From assembly GCF_032854445.1 (NCBI RefSeq), contig NW_027017991.1:62001-126000 (forward strand): a DNA stretch of 64,000 bases, given 5' to 3'. Both the position numbers and the translations under genes were made by a program. Shown here piece after piece: positions 37,221-50,900 of the stretch (position 1 is its first letter; each line of letters begins with the position of its first letter). This stretch comes from Liolophura sinensis (lineage: Eukaryota > Mollusca > Polyplacophora > Chitonida > Chitonidae). Under the pieces are notes generated by a model, which saw nothing but the letters and a program-made list of their open reading frames with translations, did not search any database and was not told the origin of the DNA.

Positions 37221-39972
37221 TCTCCGACCAATACTTTTGGCTGTAGCCACAAATGAATAATCATTGATATCAAGATCACGTGCCCAGCAACGGCTCTTAC
37301 TCCATGGAAACCAAGGAAATTTGCAATTTTTCAACAGCTGGAGATGCCTGGCCCAATTGCGCATCTTTTGGCACCTTATTGATGTGGGTCAGGGTTCAAT
37401 TGTACTTTTTACAGCGGACTGTATCAAGTACCTTGTGTTTTTTTTATATACAAATGGTGTGGTTTTTCTACATGTAGATAAAGACATTGAGTTTGTCTTC
37501 GACTTAGAAGCAAGACATTTGCTGGGTGAGTTAAATGGGCTTGGCCCAAAGATTTGACGTCGTCTGGGCTACTGAAGGGCACATAACTTATAATGAAAAG
37601 TTGAATATAGTAATGACCAGTTTGCGATTGTACATAGTTAATGTAGCCGATTTCAATTAGAAAAAATACCAGGCAAAAATCCAAAAGTGGAAAAACTGTT
37701 CCAATGCTGCTTGTAAGAGGCTAATCCGACGTATTTTTTGACGAGAAATCGAATGGTGCAAACCGCGTTGCTCTCCGACCAATACTTTTGGCTGTAGCCA
37801 CAAATGAATAATCATTGATGTCAAGATCACGTGCCCAGCAACGGCTCTTACTCCATGGAAACCAAGGAAATTTGCAATTTTTCAACAGCTGGAGATGCCT
37901 GGCCCAATTGCGCATCTTTTGGCACCTTATTGATGTGGGTCAGTGTTCAATTGTACTTTTTACAGCAGACTGTATCAAGTACCTTGTGTTTTTTTTTATA
38001 TACAAATGGTGTGGTTTTTCTACATGTAGATAAAGACATTGAGTTTGTCTTCGACTTAGAAGTAAGACATTTGCTGGGTGAGTTAAATGGGCTTGGCCCA
38101 AAGATTTGACGTCGTCTGGGCTACCGAAGGCCACATAACTTATAATGAAAAGTTGAATATAGTAATGACCAGTCGCGATTGTACATAGTTAATGTAGCCG
38201 ATTTCAATTCGCAAAAAGACCAGGCAAAAATCCAAAAGTGGAAAAACTGTTCCAACGCTGCTGGTAAGAGGCTAATCCGACGTAGTTTTTGACGAGAAAT
38301 CGAATGGTGCAAACCGCGTTGCTCTCCGACCAATACTTTTGGCTGTAGCCACAAATGAATAATCATTGATGTCAAGATCACGTGCCCAGCAACGGCTCTT
38401 ACTCCATGGAAACCAAGGAAATTTGCAATTTTTCAACAGCTGGAGATGCCTGGCCCAATTGCGCATCTTTTGGCACCTTATTGAAGTGGGTCAGGGTTCA
38501 ATTGTACTTTTTACAGCGGACTGTATCAAGTACCTTGTGTTTTTTTTATATACAAATGGTGTGGTTTTTCTACATGTAGATAAAGACATTGAGTTTGTCT
38601 TCGACTTAGAAGCAAGACATTTGCTGGGTGAGTTAAATGGGCTTGGCCCAAAGATTTGACGTCGTCTGGGCTACTGAAGGGCACATAACTTATAATGAAA
38701 AGTTGAATATAGTAATGACCAGTCGCGATTGTACATAGTTAATGTAGCCGATTTCAATTAGAAAAAATACCAGGCAAAAATCCAAAAGTGGTAAAACTGT
38801 TCCAATGCTGCTGGTAAAAAGCTAATCCGACGTATTTTTTGACGAGAAATTGAATGGTGCAAACCGCGTTGCTCTCCGACCAATACTTTTGGCTGTAGCC
38901 ACAAATGAATAATCATTGATGTCAAGATCACGTGCCCAGCAACGGCTCTTACTCCATGGAAACCAAGGAAATTTGCAATTTTTCAACAGCTGGAGATGCC
39001 TGGCCCAATTGCGCATCTTTTGGCACCTTATTGATGTGGGTCAGGGTTCAATTGTACTTTTTACAGCGGACTGTATCAAGTACCTTGTGTTTTTTTTATA
39101 TACAAATGGTGTGGTTTTTCTACATGTAGATAAAGACATTGAGTTTGTCTTCGACTTAGAAGCAAGACATTTGCTGGGTGAGTTAAATGGGCTTTGCCCA
39201 AAGATTTGACGTCGTCTGGGCTACCGAAGGGCACATAACTTATAATGAAAAGTTGAATATAGTAATGACCAGTCGCGATTGTACATAGTTAATGTAGCCG
39301 ATTTCAATTAGAAAAAATACCAGGCAAAAATCCAAAAGTGGAAAAACTGATCCAATGCTGCTGGTAAGAGGCTAATCCGACGTATTTTTTGACGAGAAAT
39401 CGAATGGTGCAAACCGCGTTGCTCTCCGACCAATACTTTTGGCTGTAGCCACAAATGAATAATCATTGATATCAAGATCACGTGCCCAGCAACGGCTCTT
39501 ACTCCATGGAAACCAAGGAAATTTGCAATTTTTCAACAGCTGGAGATGCCTGGCCCAATTGCGCATCTTTTGGCACCTTATTGATGTGGGTCAGTGTTTA
39601 ATTGTACTTTTTACAGCAGACTTTATCATGTACCTTGTGTTTTTTTTATATACAAATGGTGTGGTTTTTCTACATGTAGATAAAGACATTGAGTTTGTCT
39701 TCGACTTAGAAGTAAGACATTTGCTGGGTGAGTTAAATGGGCTTTGCCCAAAGATTTGACGTCGTCTGGGCTACCGAAGGGCACATAACTTATAATGAAA
39801 AGTTGAATATAGTAATGACCAGTCGCGATTGTACATAGTTAATGTAGCCGATTTCAATTAGCAAAAAGACCAGGTAAAAATCCAAAAGTGGAAAAACTGT
39901 TCCAATGCTGCTGGTAAGAGGCTAATCCGACGTATTTTTTGACGAGAAATCGAATGGTGCAAACCGCGTTGC
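37221..39972. repeat. Pentamer higher-order repeat, copy 1 of the 37-43 kb block
   Basis: Five monomers in the order GATATCAAG with CAGGGTTC, T9, TTGAAGTGGG, GTGGTAAAACTG with AAATTGAATGG, and TTTATCATG. The unit repeats at 39,973 with an offset of 2,751-2,752 bp. Only two differences were seen: an extra T near 37,622 (CAGTTTGCG against CAGTTGCG) and T against G at 39,195/41,946. The unit uses monomer haplotypes different from those of the pentamer at 31.5 kb. Confidence 0.88.
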
Positions 39973-42771
39973 TCTCCGACCAATACTTTTGGCTGTAGCC
40001 ACAAATGAATAATCATTGATATCAAGATCACGTGCCCAGCAACGGCTCTTACTCCATGGAAACCAAGGAAATTTGCAATTTTTCAACAGCTGGAGATGCC
40101 TGGCCCAATTGCGCATCTTTTGGCACCTTATTGATGTGGGTCAGGGTTCAATTGTACTTTTTACAGCGGACTGTATCAAGTACCTTGTGTTTTTTTTATA
40201 TACAAATGGTGTGGTTTTTCTACATGTAGATAAAGACATTGAGTTTGTCTTCGACTTAGAAGCAAGACATTTGCTGGGTGAGTTAAATGGGCTTGGCCCA
40301 AAGATTTGACGTCGTCTGGGCTACTGAAGGGCACATAACTTATAATGAAAAGTTGAATATAGTAATGACCAGTTGCGATTGTACATAGTTAATGTAGCCG
40401 ATTTCAATTAGAAAAAATACCAGGCAAAAATCCAAAAGTGGAAAAACTGTTCCAATGCTGCTTGTAAGAGGCTAATCCGACGTATTTTTTGACGAGAAAT
40501 CGAATGGTGCAAACCGCGTTGCTCTCCGACCAATACTTTTGGCTGTAGCCACAAATGAATAATCATTGATGTCAAGATCACGTGCCCAGCAACGGCTCTT
40601 ACTCCATGGAAACCAAGGAAATTTGCAATTTTTCAACAGCTGGAGATGCCTGGCCCAATTGCGCATCTTTTGGCACCTTATTGATGTGGGTCAGTGTTCA
40701 ATTGTACTTTTTACAGCAGACTGTATCAAGTACCTTGTGTTTTTTTTTATATACAAATGGTGTGGTTTTTCTACATGTAGATAAAGACATTGAGTTTGTC
40801 TTCGACTTAGAAGTAAGACATTTGCTGGGTGAGTTAAATGGGCTTGGCCCAAAGATTTGACGTCGTCTGGGCTACCGAAGGCCACATAACTTATAATGAA
40901 AAGTTGAATATAGTAATGACCAGTCGCGATTGTACATAGTTAATGTAGCCGATTTCAATTCGCAAAAAGACCAGGCAAAAATCCAAAAGTGGAAAAACTG
41001 TTCCAACGCTGCTGGTAAGAGGCTAATCCGACGTAGTTTTTGACGAGAAATCGAATGGTGCAAACCGCGTTGCTCTCCGACCAATACTTTTGGCTGTAGC
41101 CACAAATGAATAATCATTGATGTCAAGATCACGTGCCCAGCAACGGCTCTTACTCCATGGAAACCAAGGAAATTTGCAATTTTTCAACAGCTGGAGATGC
41201 CTGGCCCAATTGCGCATCTTTTGGCACCTTATTGAAGTGGGTCAGGGTTCAATTGTACTTTTTACAGCGGACTGTATCAAGTACCTTGTGTTTTTTTTAT
41301 ATACAAATGGTGTGGTTTTTCTACATGTAGATAAAGACATTGAGTTTGTCTTCGACTTAGAAGCAAGACATTTGCTGGGTGAGTTAAATGGGCTTGGCCC
41401 AAAGATTTGACGTCGTCTGGGCTACTGAAGGGCACATAACTTATAATGAAAAGTTGAATATAGTAATGACCAGTCGCGATTGTACATAGTTAATGTAGCC
41501 GATTTCAATTAGAAAAAATACCAGGCAAAAATCCAAAAGTGGTAAAACTGTTCCAATGCTGCTGGTAAAAAGCTAATCCGACGTATTTTTTGACGAGAAA
41601 TTGAATGGTGCAAACCGCGTTGCTCTCCGACCAATACTTTTGGCTGTAGCCACAAATGAATAATCATTGATGTCAAGATCACGTGCCCAGCAACGGCTCT
41701 TACTCCATGGAAACCAAGGAAATTTGCAATTTTTCAACAGCTGGAGATGCCTGGCCCAATTGCGCATCTTTTGGCACCTTATTGATGTGGGTCAGGGTTC
41801 AATTGTACTTTTTACAGCGGACTGTATCAAGTACCTTGTGTTTTTTTTATATACAAATGGTGTGGTTTTTCTACATGTAGATAAAGACATTGAGTTTGTC
41901 TTCGACTTAGAAGCAAGACATTTGCTGGGTGAGTTAAATGGGCTTGGCCCAAAGATTTGACGTCGTCTGGGCTACCGAAGGGCACATAACTTATAATGAA
42001 AAGTTGAATATAGTAATGACCAGTCGCGATTGTACATAGTTAATGTAGCCGATTTCAATTAGAAAAAATACCAGGCAAAAATCCAAAAGTGGAAAAACTG
42101 ATCCAATGCTGCTGGTAAGAGGCTAATCCGACGTATTTTTTGACGAGAAATCGAATGGTGCAAACCGCGTTGCTCTCCGACCAATACTTTTGGCTGTAGC
42201 CACAAATGAATAATCATTGATATCAAGATCACGTGCCCAGCAACGGCTCTTACTCCATGGAAACCAAGGAAATTTGCAATTTTTCAACAGCTGGAGATGC
42301 CTGGCCCAATTGCGCATCTTTTGGCACCTTATTGATGTGGGTCAGTGTTTAATTGTACTTTTTACAGCAGACTTTATCATGTACCTTGTGTTTTTTTTAT
42401 ATACAAATGGTGTGGTTTTTCTACATGTAGATAAAGACATTGAGTTTGTCTTCGACTTAGAAGTAAGACATTTGCTGGGTGAGTTAAATGGGCTTTGCCC
42501 AAAGATTTGACGTCGTCTGGGCTACCGAAGGGCACATAACTTATAATGAAAAGTTGAATATAGTAATGACCAGTCGCGATTGTACATAGTTAATGTAGCC
42601 GATTTCAATTAGCAAAAAGACCAGGTAAAAATCCAAAAGTGGAAAAACTGTTCCAATGCTGCTGGTAAGAGGCTAATCCGACGTATTTTTTGACGAGAAA
42701 TCGAATGGTGCAAACCGCGTTGCTCTCCGACCAATACTTTTGGCTGTAGCCACAAATGAATAATCATTGAT
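39973..42771. repeat. Pentamer higher-order repeat, copy 2 of the 37-43 kb block
   Basis: The same five monomer types follow in order, with TTGAAGTGGG near 41,233, GTGGTAAAACTG near 41,539, AAAAAGCTAATCC near 41,567 and TTTATCATG near 42,373. Identity to copy 1 ends at 42,772, where GATGTC replaces GATATC. Confidence 0.88.
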
Positions 42772-44000
42772 GTCAAGATCACGTGCCCAGCAACGGCTCT
42801 TACTCCATGGAAACCAAGGAAATTTGCAATTTTTCAACAGCTGGAGATGCCTGGCCCAATTGCGCATCTTTTGGCACCTTATTGATGTGGGTCAGTGTTC
42901 AATTGTACTTTTTACAGCGGACTGTATTAAGTACCTTGTGTTTTTTTTATATACAAATGGTGTGGTTTTTCTACATGTAGATAAAGACATTGAGTTTGTC
43001 TTCGACTTAGAAGTGAGACATTTGCTGGGTGAGTCAAATGGGCTTTGCCCAAAGATTTGACGTCGTCTGGGCTACCGAAGGGCACATAACTTATAATGAA
43101 AAGTTGAATATAGTAATGACCAGTCGCGATTGTACATAGTTAATGTAGCCGATTTCAATTCGCAAAAAGACCAGGCAAAAATCCAAAAGTGGAAAAACTG
43201 TTCCAACGCTGCTGGTAAGAGGCTAATCCGACGTAGTTTTTGACGAGAAATCGAATGGTGCAAACCGCGTTGCTCTCCCACCAATACTTTTGGCTGTAGC
43301 CACAAATGAATAATCATTGATGTCAAGATCACGTGCCCAGCAACGGCTCTTACTCCATGGAAACCAAGGAAATTTGCAATTTTTCAACAGCTGGAGATGC
43401 CTGGCCCAATTGCGCATCTTTTGGCACCTTATTGATGTGGGTCAGTGTTCAATTGTACTTTTTACAGCGGACTGTATCAAGTACCTTATGTTTTTTTTAT
43501 ATACAAATGGTGTGGTTTTTCTACATGTAGATAAAGACATTGAGTTTGTCTTCGACTTAGAAGTAAGACATTTGCTGGGTGAGTTAAATGGGCTTGGCCC
43601 AAAGATTTGACGTCGTCTGGGCTACCGAAGGGCACATAACTTATAATGAAAAGTTGAATATAGTAATGACCAGTCGCGATTGTACATAGCTAATGTAGCC
43701 GATTTCAATTCGCAAAAAGACCAGGCAAAAATCCAAAAGTGGAAAAACTGTTCCAAAGCTGCTGGTAAGAGGCTAATCCGACGTATTTTTTGACGAGAAA
43801 TCGAATGGTGCAAACCGCGTTGCTCTCCGACCAATACTTTTGGCTGTAGCCACAAATGAATAATCATTGATATCAAGATCACGTGCCCAGCAACGGCTCT
43901 TACTCCATGGAAACCAAGGAAATTTGCAATTTTTCAACAGCTGGAGATGCCTGGCCCAATTGCGCATCTTTTGGCACCTTATTGATGTGGGTCAGTGTTC
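42772..44000. repeat. B monomers sharing rare variants with 21.3-22.3 kb
   Basis: The monomer at 42,767 has GAGTCAAATGGG near 43,031, found elsewhere only near 21,572. In both places it is followed by an AGTTTTTGACGAG/ACCTTATG monomer (43,317 and 21,859). The two runs are 21,458 bp apart. CTCCCACC near 43,276 is private to this copy. Confidence 0.7.
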
Positions 44001-47000
44001 AATTGTACTTTTTACAGCGGACTGTATCAAGTACCTTGTGTTTTTTTTTATATACAAATTGGTGTGGTTTTTCTACATGTAGATAAAGACATTGAGTTTG
44101 TCTTCGACTTAGAAGCAAGACATTTGCTGGGTGAGTTAAATGGGCTTGGCCCAAAGATTTGACGTCGTCTGGGCTATAACTTATAATGAAAAGTTGAATA
44201 TAGTAATGACCAGTCGCGATTGTACATAGTTTAATGTAGCCGATTTCAATTCGCAAAAAGACCAGGCAAAAATCCAAAAGTGGAAAAACTGTTCCAACGC
44301 TGCTGGTAAGAGGCTAATCCGACGTAGTTTTTGACGAGAAATCGAATGGTGCAAACCGCGTTGCTCTCCGACAATACTTTTGGCCGTAGCCACAAATGAA
44401 TAATCATTGATGTCAAGATCAAGTGCCCAGCAACGGCTCTTACTCCATGGAAACCAAGGAAATTTGCAATTTTTCAACAGCTGGAGATGCCTGGCCCAAT
44501 TGCGCATCTTTTGGCACCTTTTTGATGTGGGTCAGTGTTCAATTGTACTTTTTACAGCAGGGACTGTATCAAGTACCTTGTGTTTTTTTTTATATACAAA
44601 TGGTGTGTGTTTTTCTACATGTAGATAAAGACATTGAGTTTGTCTTCGACTTAGAAGTAAGACATTTGCTGGGTGAGTTAAATGGGCTTGGCCCAAAGAT
44701 TTGACGTCGTCTGGGCTACCGAAGGCCACATAACTTATAATGAAAAGTTGAATATAGTAATGACCAGTCGCGATTGTACATAGTTAATGTAGCCGATTTC
44801 AATTAGCAAAAGACCAGGTAAAAATCCAAAAAGTGGAAAAACTGTTCCAATGCTGCTGGTAAGAGGCTAATCCGACGTATTTTTTTGACGAGAAATCGAA
44901 TGGTGCAAACCGCGTTGCTCTCCGACCAATACTTTTGGCTGTAGCCACAAATGAATAATCATTGATGTCAAGATCACGTGCCCAGCAACGGCTCTTACTC
45001 CATGGAAAACCCAAGGAAATTTGCAATTTTTCAACAGCTGGAGATGCCTGGCCCAATTGCGCCATCTTTTGGCACCTTATTGATGTGGGTCAGGGTTCAA
45101 TTGTACTTTTTACAGCGGACTGTATCAAGTACCTTGTGTTTTTTTTATATACAAATGGTGTGGTTTTTCTACATGTAGATAAAGACATTGAGTTTGTCTT
45201 CGACTTAGAAGCAAGGACATTTGCTGGGTGAGTTAAATGGGCTTGGCCCAAAGATTTGACGTCGTCTGGGCTACTGAAGGGCACATAACTTATAATGAAA
45301 AGTTGAATATAGTAATGACCAGTCGCGATTGTACATAGTTAATGTAGCCGATTTCAATTAGAAAAAATACCAGGCAAAAATCCAAAAGTGGTAAAACTGT
45401 TCCAATGCTGCTGGTAAAAGGCTAATCCGACGTATTTTTGACGAGAAATTGAATGGTGCAAACCGCGTTGCTCTCCGACCAATACTTTTGGCTGTAGCCA
45501 CAAATGAATAATCATTGATGTCAAGATCACGTGCCCAGCAAACGGCTCTTACTCCATGGAAACCAAGGAAATTTGCAATTTTTCAACAGCTGAGATGCCT
45601 GGCCCAATTGCGCATCTTTTGGCACCTTATTGATGTGGGTCAGGGTTCAATTGTACTTTTTACAGCGGACTGTATCAAGTACCTTGTGTTTTTTTTATAT
45701 ACAAATGGTGTGGTTTTTCTACATGTAGATAAAGACATTGAGTTTTGTCTTCGACTTACAAGCAAGACATTTGCTGGGTGAGTTAAATGGGCTTGGCCCA
45801 AAGATTTGACGTCGTCTGGGCTACTGAAGGGCACATAACTTATAATGAAAAGTTGAATATAGTAATGACCAGTCGCGATTGTACATAGTTAATGTAGCCG
45901 ATTTCAATTAGAAAAAATACCAGGCAAAAATCCCAAAAGTGGAAAAACTGATCCAATGGTGCTGGTAAGAGGCTAATCCGACGTATTTTTTGACGAGAAA
46001 TCGAAATGGTGCAAACCGCGTTGCTCTCCGACCAATACTTTTGGCTGTAGCCACCAATGAATAATCATTGATGTCAAGATCACGTGCCCAGCAACGGCTC
46101 TTACTCCATGGAAACCAAGGAAATTTGCAATTTTTCAACAGCTGGAGATGCCTGGCCCAATGCGCATCTTTTGGCACCTTATTGATGTGGGTCAGTGTTT
46201 AATTGTACTTTTTACAGCAGACTTTATTCATGTACCTTGTGTTTTTTTTATATACAAATGGTGTGGGTTTTTTCTACATGTAGATAAAGACATTGAGTTT
46301 GTCTTCGACTTAGAAGTAAGACATTTGCTGGGTGAGTTAATGGGCTTGGCCCAAAGATTTGACGTCGTCTGGGCTACCGAAGGGCACATAAACTTATAAT
46401 GAAAAGTTGAATATAGTAATGACCAGTCGCGATTGTACATAGTTAATGTAGCCGATTTCAATTAGCAAAAAGGACCAGGTAAAAATCCAAAAGTGGAAAA
46501 ACTGTTCCAATGCTGCTGGTAAGAGGCTAATCCGACGTATTTTTTGACGAGAAATCGAATGGTGCAAAACCGCGTTGCTCTCCGACCAATACTTTTTGGC
46601 TGTAGCCACAAATGAATAATCATTGATGTCAAGATCACGTGCCCAGCAACGGCTCTTACTCCATGGAAACCAAGGAAATTTGCAATTTTTCAACAGCTGG
46701 AGATGCCTGGCCCAATGCGCATCTTTTGGCACCTTATTGATGTGGGTCAGTGGTTCAATTGTACTTTTTACAGCGGACTGTATTTAAGTACCTTGTGTTT
46801 TTTTTATATACAAATGGTGTGGGTTTTTCTACATGTAGATAAAGGACATTGAGTTTGTCTTCGACTTAGAAGTGAGACATTTGCCTGGGTGAGTTAAATG
46901 GGCTTTGCCCAAAGATTTGACGTCGTCTGGGCTACCGAAGGGCACATAACTTATAATGAAAAGTTGAATATAGTAATGACCAGTCGCGATTGTACATAGT

Positions 47001-47900
47001 TAATGTAGCCGATTTCAATTCGCAAAAAGACCAGGCAAAAATCCAAAAGTGGAAAAACTGTTCCAAACGCTGCTGGTAAGAGGCTAATCCGACGTAGTTT
47101 TTGACGAGAAATCGAATGGTGCAAACCGCGTTGCTCTCGACCAATACTTTTGGCTGTAGCTCACAAATGAATAATCATTGATGTCAAGATCACGTGCCCA
47201 GCAACGGCTCTTACTCCATGGAAACCAAGGAAATTTGCAATTTTCAACAGCTGGAGATGCCTGGCCCAATTGCGCATCTTTTGGCACCTTATTGATGTGG
47301 GTCAGTGTTCAATTGTACTTTTTACAGCAGACTGTATCAAGTACCTTGTGTTTTTTTTTATATACAAATGGTGTGGTTTTTCTACATGTAGATAAAGACA
47401 TTGAGTTTGTCTTCGACTTAGAAGTAAGACATTTTGCTGGGTGAGTTAAATGGGCTTGGCCCAAAGATTTGACGTCGTCTGGGCTACCGAAGGCCACATA
47501 AACTTATAATGAAAAGTTGAATATAGTAATGACCAGTCGCGATTGTACATAGTTAATGTAGCCGATTTCAATTCGCAAAAAGACCAGGCAAAAATCCAAA
47601 GTGGAAAAACTGTTCCAACGCTGCTGGTAAGAGGCTAATCCGACGTAGTTTTTGACGAGAAATCGAATGGTGCAAACCGCGTTGCTCTCCGACCAATACT
47701 TTTGGCTGTAGCCACAAATAAATAATCATTGATGTCAAGATCACGTGCCCAGCAACGGCTCTTACTCCATGGAAACCAAGGAAATTTGCAAATTTTTCAA
47801 CAGCTGGAGATGCCTGGCCCAATTGCGCATCTTTTGGCACCTTATTGATGTGGGTCAGTGTTCAATTGTACTTTTTACAGCGGACTGTATCAAGTACCTT
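44001..47900. repeat. Indel-rich stretch of the array, probable consensus errors
   Basis: About seven monomers carry about 40 private single-base insertions or deletions, roughly one per 100 bp. Examples are CAAATTGGTG, GTTTAATG, GCAGGGACTG, GGTGTGTGTTT, GGAAAACCCAAGG, GCGCCATC, CAGCAAACGG, AGCTGAGATG, AATCCCAAAAG, TTTATTCATG, CAGTGGTTC, TTGCCTGGG, GTAGCTCAC and CCAAAGTGG. A 12-base gap at 44,176/44,177 removes most of ACCGAAGGGCAC. Otherwise the order of variants follows the block also present at 23.8 and 27.6 kb (GTGGTAAAACTG near 45,389, AAATTGAATGG near 45,447, CTGATCCAATGG near 45,948), so this is a third copy of it. Confidence 0.85.
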
Positions 47901-50900
47901 ATGTTTTTTTATATACAAATGGTGTGGTTTTTCTACATGTAGATAAAGACATTGAGTTTGTCTTCGACTTAGAAGTAAGACATTTGCTGGGTGAGTTAAA
48001 TGGGCTTGGCCCAAAGATTTGACGTCGTCTGGGCTACCGAAGGGCACATAACTTATAATGAAAAGTTGAATATAGTAATGACCAGTCGCGATTGTACATA
48101 GCTAATGTAGCCGATTTCAATTCGCAAAAAGACCAGGCAAAAATCCAAAAGTGGAAAAACTGTTCCAACGCTGCTGGTAAGAGGCTAATCCGACGTATTT
48201 TTTGACGAGAAATCGAATGGTGCAAACCGCGTTGCTCTCCGACCAATACTTTTGGCTGTAGCCACAAATGAATAATCATTGATGTCAAGATCACGTGCCC
48301 AGCAACGGCTCTTACTCCATGGAAACCAAGGAAATTTGCAATTTTTCAACAGCTGGAGATGCCTGGCCCAATTGCGCATCTTTTGGCACCTTATTGATGT
48401 GGGTCAGTGTTCAATTGTACTTTTTACAGCAGACTGTATCAAGTACCTTGTGTTTTTTTTTATATACAAATGGTGTGGTTTTTCTACATGTAGATAAAGA
48501 CATTGAGTTTGTCTTCGACTTAGAAGTAAGACATTTGCTGGGTGAGTTAAATGGGCTTGGCCCAAAGATTTGACGTCGTCTGGGCTACCGAAGGCCACAT
48601 AACTTATAATGAAAAGTTGAATATAGTAATGACCAGTCGCGATTGTACATAGTTAATGTAGCCGATTTCAAATCGCAAAAAGACCAGGCAAAAATCCAAA
48701 AGTGGAAAAACTGTTCCAACGCTGCTGGTAAGAGGCTAATCCGACGTAGTTTTTGACGAGAAATCGAATGGTGCAAACCGCGTTGCTCTCCGACCAATAC
48801 TTTTGGCTGTAGCCACAAATGAATAATCATTGATGTCAAGATCACGTGCCCAGCAACGGCTCTTACTCCATGGAAACCAAGGAAATTTGCAATTTTTCAA
48901 CAGCTGGAGATGCCTGGCCCAATTGCGCATCTTTTGGCACCTTATTGATGTGGGTCAGTGTTCAATTGTACTTTTTACAGCGGACTGTATCAAGTACCTT
49001 ATGTTTTTTTTATATACAAATGGTGTGGTTTTTCTACATGTAGATAAAGACATTGAGTTTGTCTTCGACTTAGAAGTAAGACATTTGCTGGGTGAGTTAA
49101 ATGGGCTTGGCCAAAGATTTGACGTCGTCTGGGCTACCGAAGGCCACATAACTTATAATGAAAAGTTGAATATAGTAATGACCAGTCGCGATTGTACATA
49201 GCTAATGTAGCCGATTTCAATTCGCAAAAACACCAGGCAAAAATCCAAAAGTGGAAAAACTGTTCCAAAGCTGCTGGTAAGAGGCTAATCCGACGTATTT
49301 TTTGACGAGAAATCGAATGGTGCAAACCGCGTTGCTCTCCGACCAATACTTTTGGCTGTAGCCACAAATGAATAATCATTGATATCAAGATCACGTGCCC
49401 AGCAACGGCTCTTACTCCATGGAAACCAAGGAAATTTGCAATTTTTCAACAGCTGGAGATGCCTGGCCCAATTGCGCATCTTTTGGCACCTTATTGATGT
49501 GGGTCAGTGTTCAATTGTACTTTTTACAGCGGACTGTATCAAGTACCTTGTGTTTTCTTTATATACAAATGGTGTGGTTTTTCTACATGTAGATAAAGAC
49601 ATTGAGTTTGTCTTCGACTTAGAAGTAAGACATTTGCTGGGTGAGTTAAATGGGCTTGGCCCAAAGATTTGACGTCGTCTGGGCTACCGAAGGCCACATA
49701 ACTTATAATGAAAAGTTGAATATAGTAATGACCAGTCGCGATTGTACATAGTTAATGTAGCCGATTTCAATTAGCAAAAAGACCAGGTAAAAATCCAAAA
49801 GTGGAAAAACTGTTCCAATGCTGCTGGTAAGAGGCTAATCCGACGTATTTTTTGACGAGGAAATCGAATGGTGCAAACCGCGTTGCTCTCCGACCAATAC
49901 TTTTGGCTGTAGCCACAAATGAATAATCATTGATGTCAAGATCACGTGCCCAGCAACGGCTCTTACTCCATGGAAACCAAGGAAATTTGCAATTTTTCAA
50001 CAGCTGGAGATGCCTGGCCCAATTGCGCATCTTTTGGCACCTTATTGATGTGGGTCAGGGTTCAATTGTACTTTTTACAGCGGACTGTATCAAGTACCTT
50101 GTGTTTTTTTTATATACAAATGGTGTGGTTTTTCTACATGTAGATAAAGACATTGACTTTGTCTTCGACTTAGAAGCAAGACATTTGCTTGGTGAGTTAA
50201 ATGGGCTTGGCCCAAAGATTTGACGTCGTCTTGGCTACTGAAGGGCACATAACTTATAATGAAAAGTTGAATATAGTAATGACCAGTCGCGATTGTACAT
50301 AGTTAATGTAGCCGATTTCAATTAGAAAAAAATACCAGGCAAAAATCCAAAAGTGGAAAAACTGTTCCAATGCTGCTTGTAAGAGGCTAATCCGACGTAT
50401 TTTTTGACGAGAAATCGAATGGTGCAAACCGCGTTGCTCTCCGACCAATACTTTTGGCTGTAGCCACAAATGAATAATCATTGATGTCAAGATCACGTGC
50501 CCAGCAACGGCTCTTACTCCATGGAAACCAAGGAAATTTGCAATTTTTCAACAGCTGGAGATGCCTGGCCCAATTGCGCATCTTTTGGCACCTTATTGAT
50601 GTGGGTCAGTGTTCAATTGTACTTTTTACAGCGGACTGTATCAAGTACCTTGTGTTTTTTTTTATATACAAATGGTGTGGTTTTTTCTACATGTAGATAA
50701 AGACATTGAGTTTGTCTTCGACTTAGAAGTAAGACATTTGCTGGGTGAGTTAAATGGGCTTGGCCCAAAGATTTGACGTCGTCTGGGCTACCGAAGGCCA
50801 CATAACTTATAATGAAAAGTTGAATATAGTAATGACCAGTCGCGATTGTACATAGTTAATGTAGCCGATTTCAATTAGCAAAAAGACCAGGTAAAAATCC

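Noticed and set aside
44171-44182. 12-bp deletion as a biological variant
   Set aside because: It occurs once, inside the indel-rich stretch, and cannot be separated from consensus error.
48830-49201. The longest open frame (123 codons)
   Set aside because: It is longer only because one C is missing from GGCCCAAAG near 49,108, which removes the usual stop. It is most likely a private indel or consensus error.
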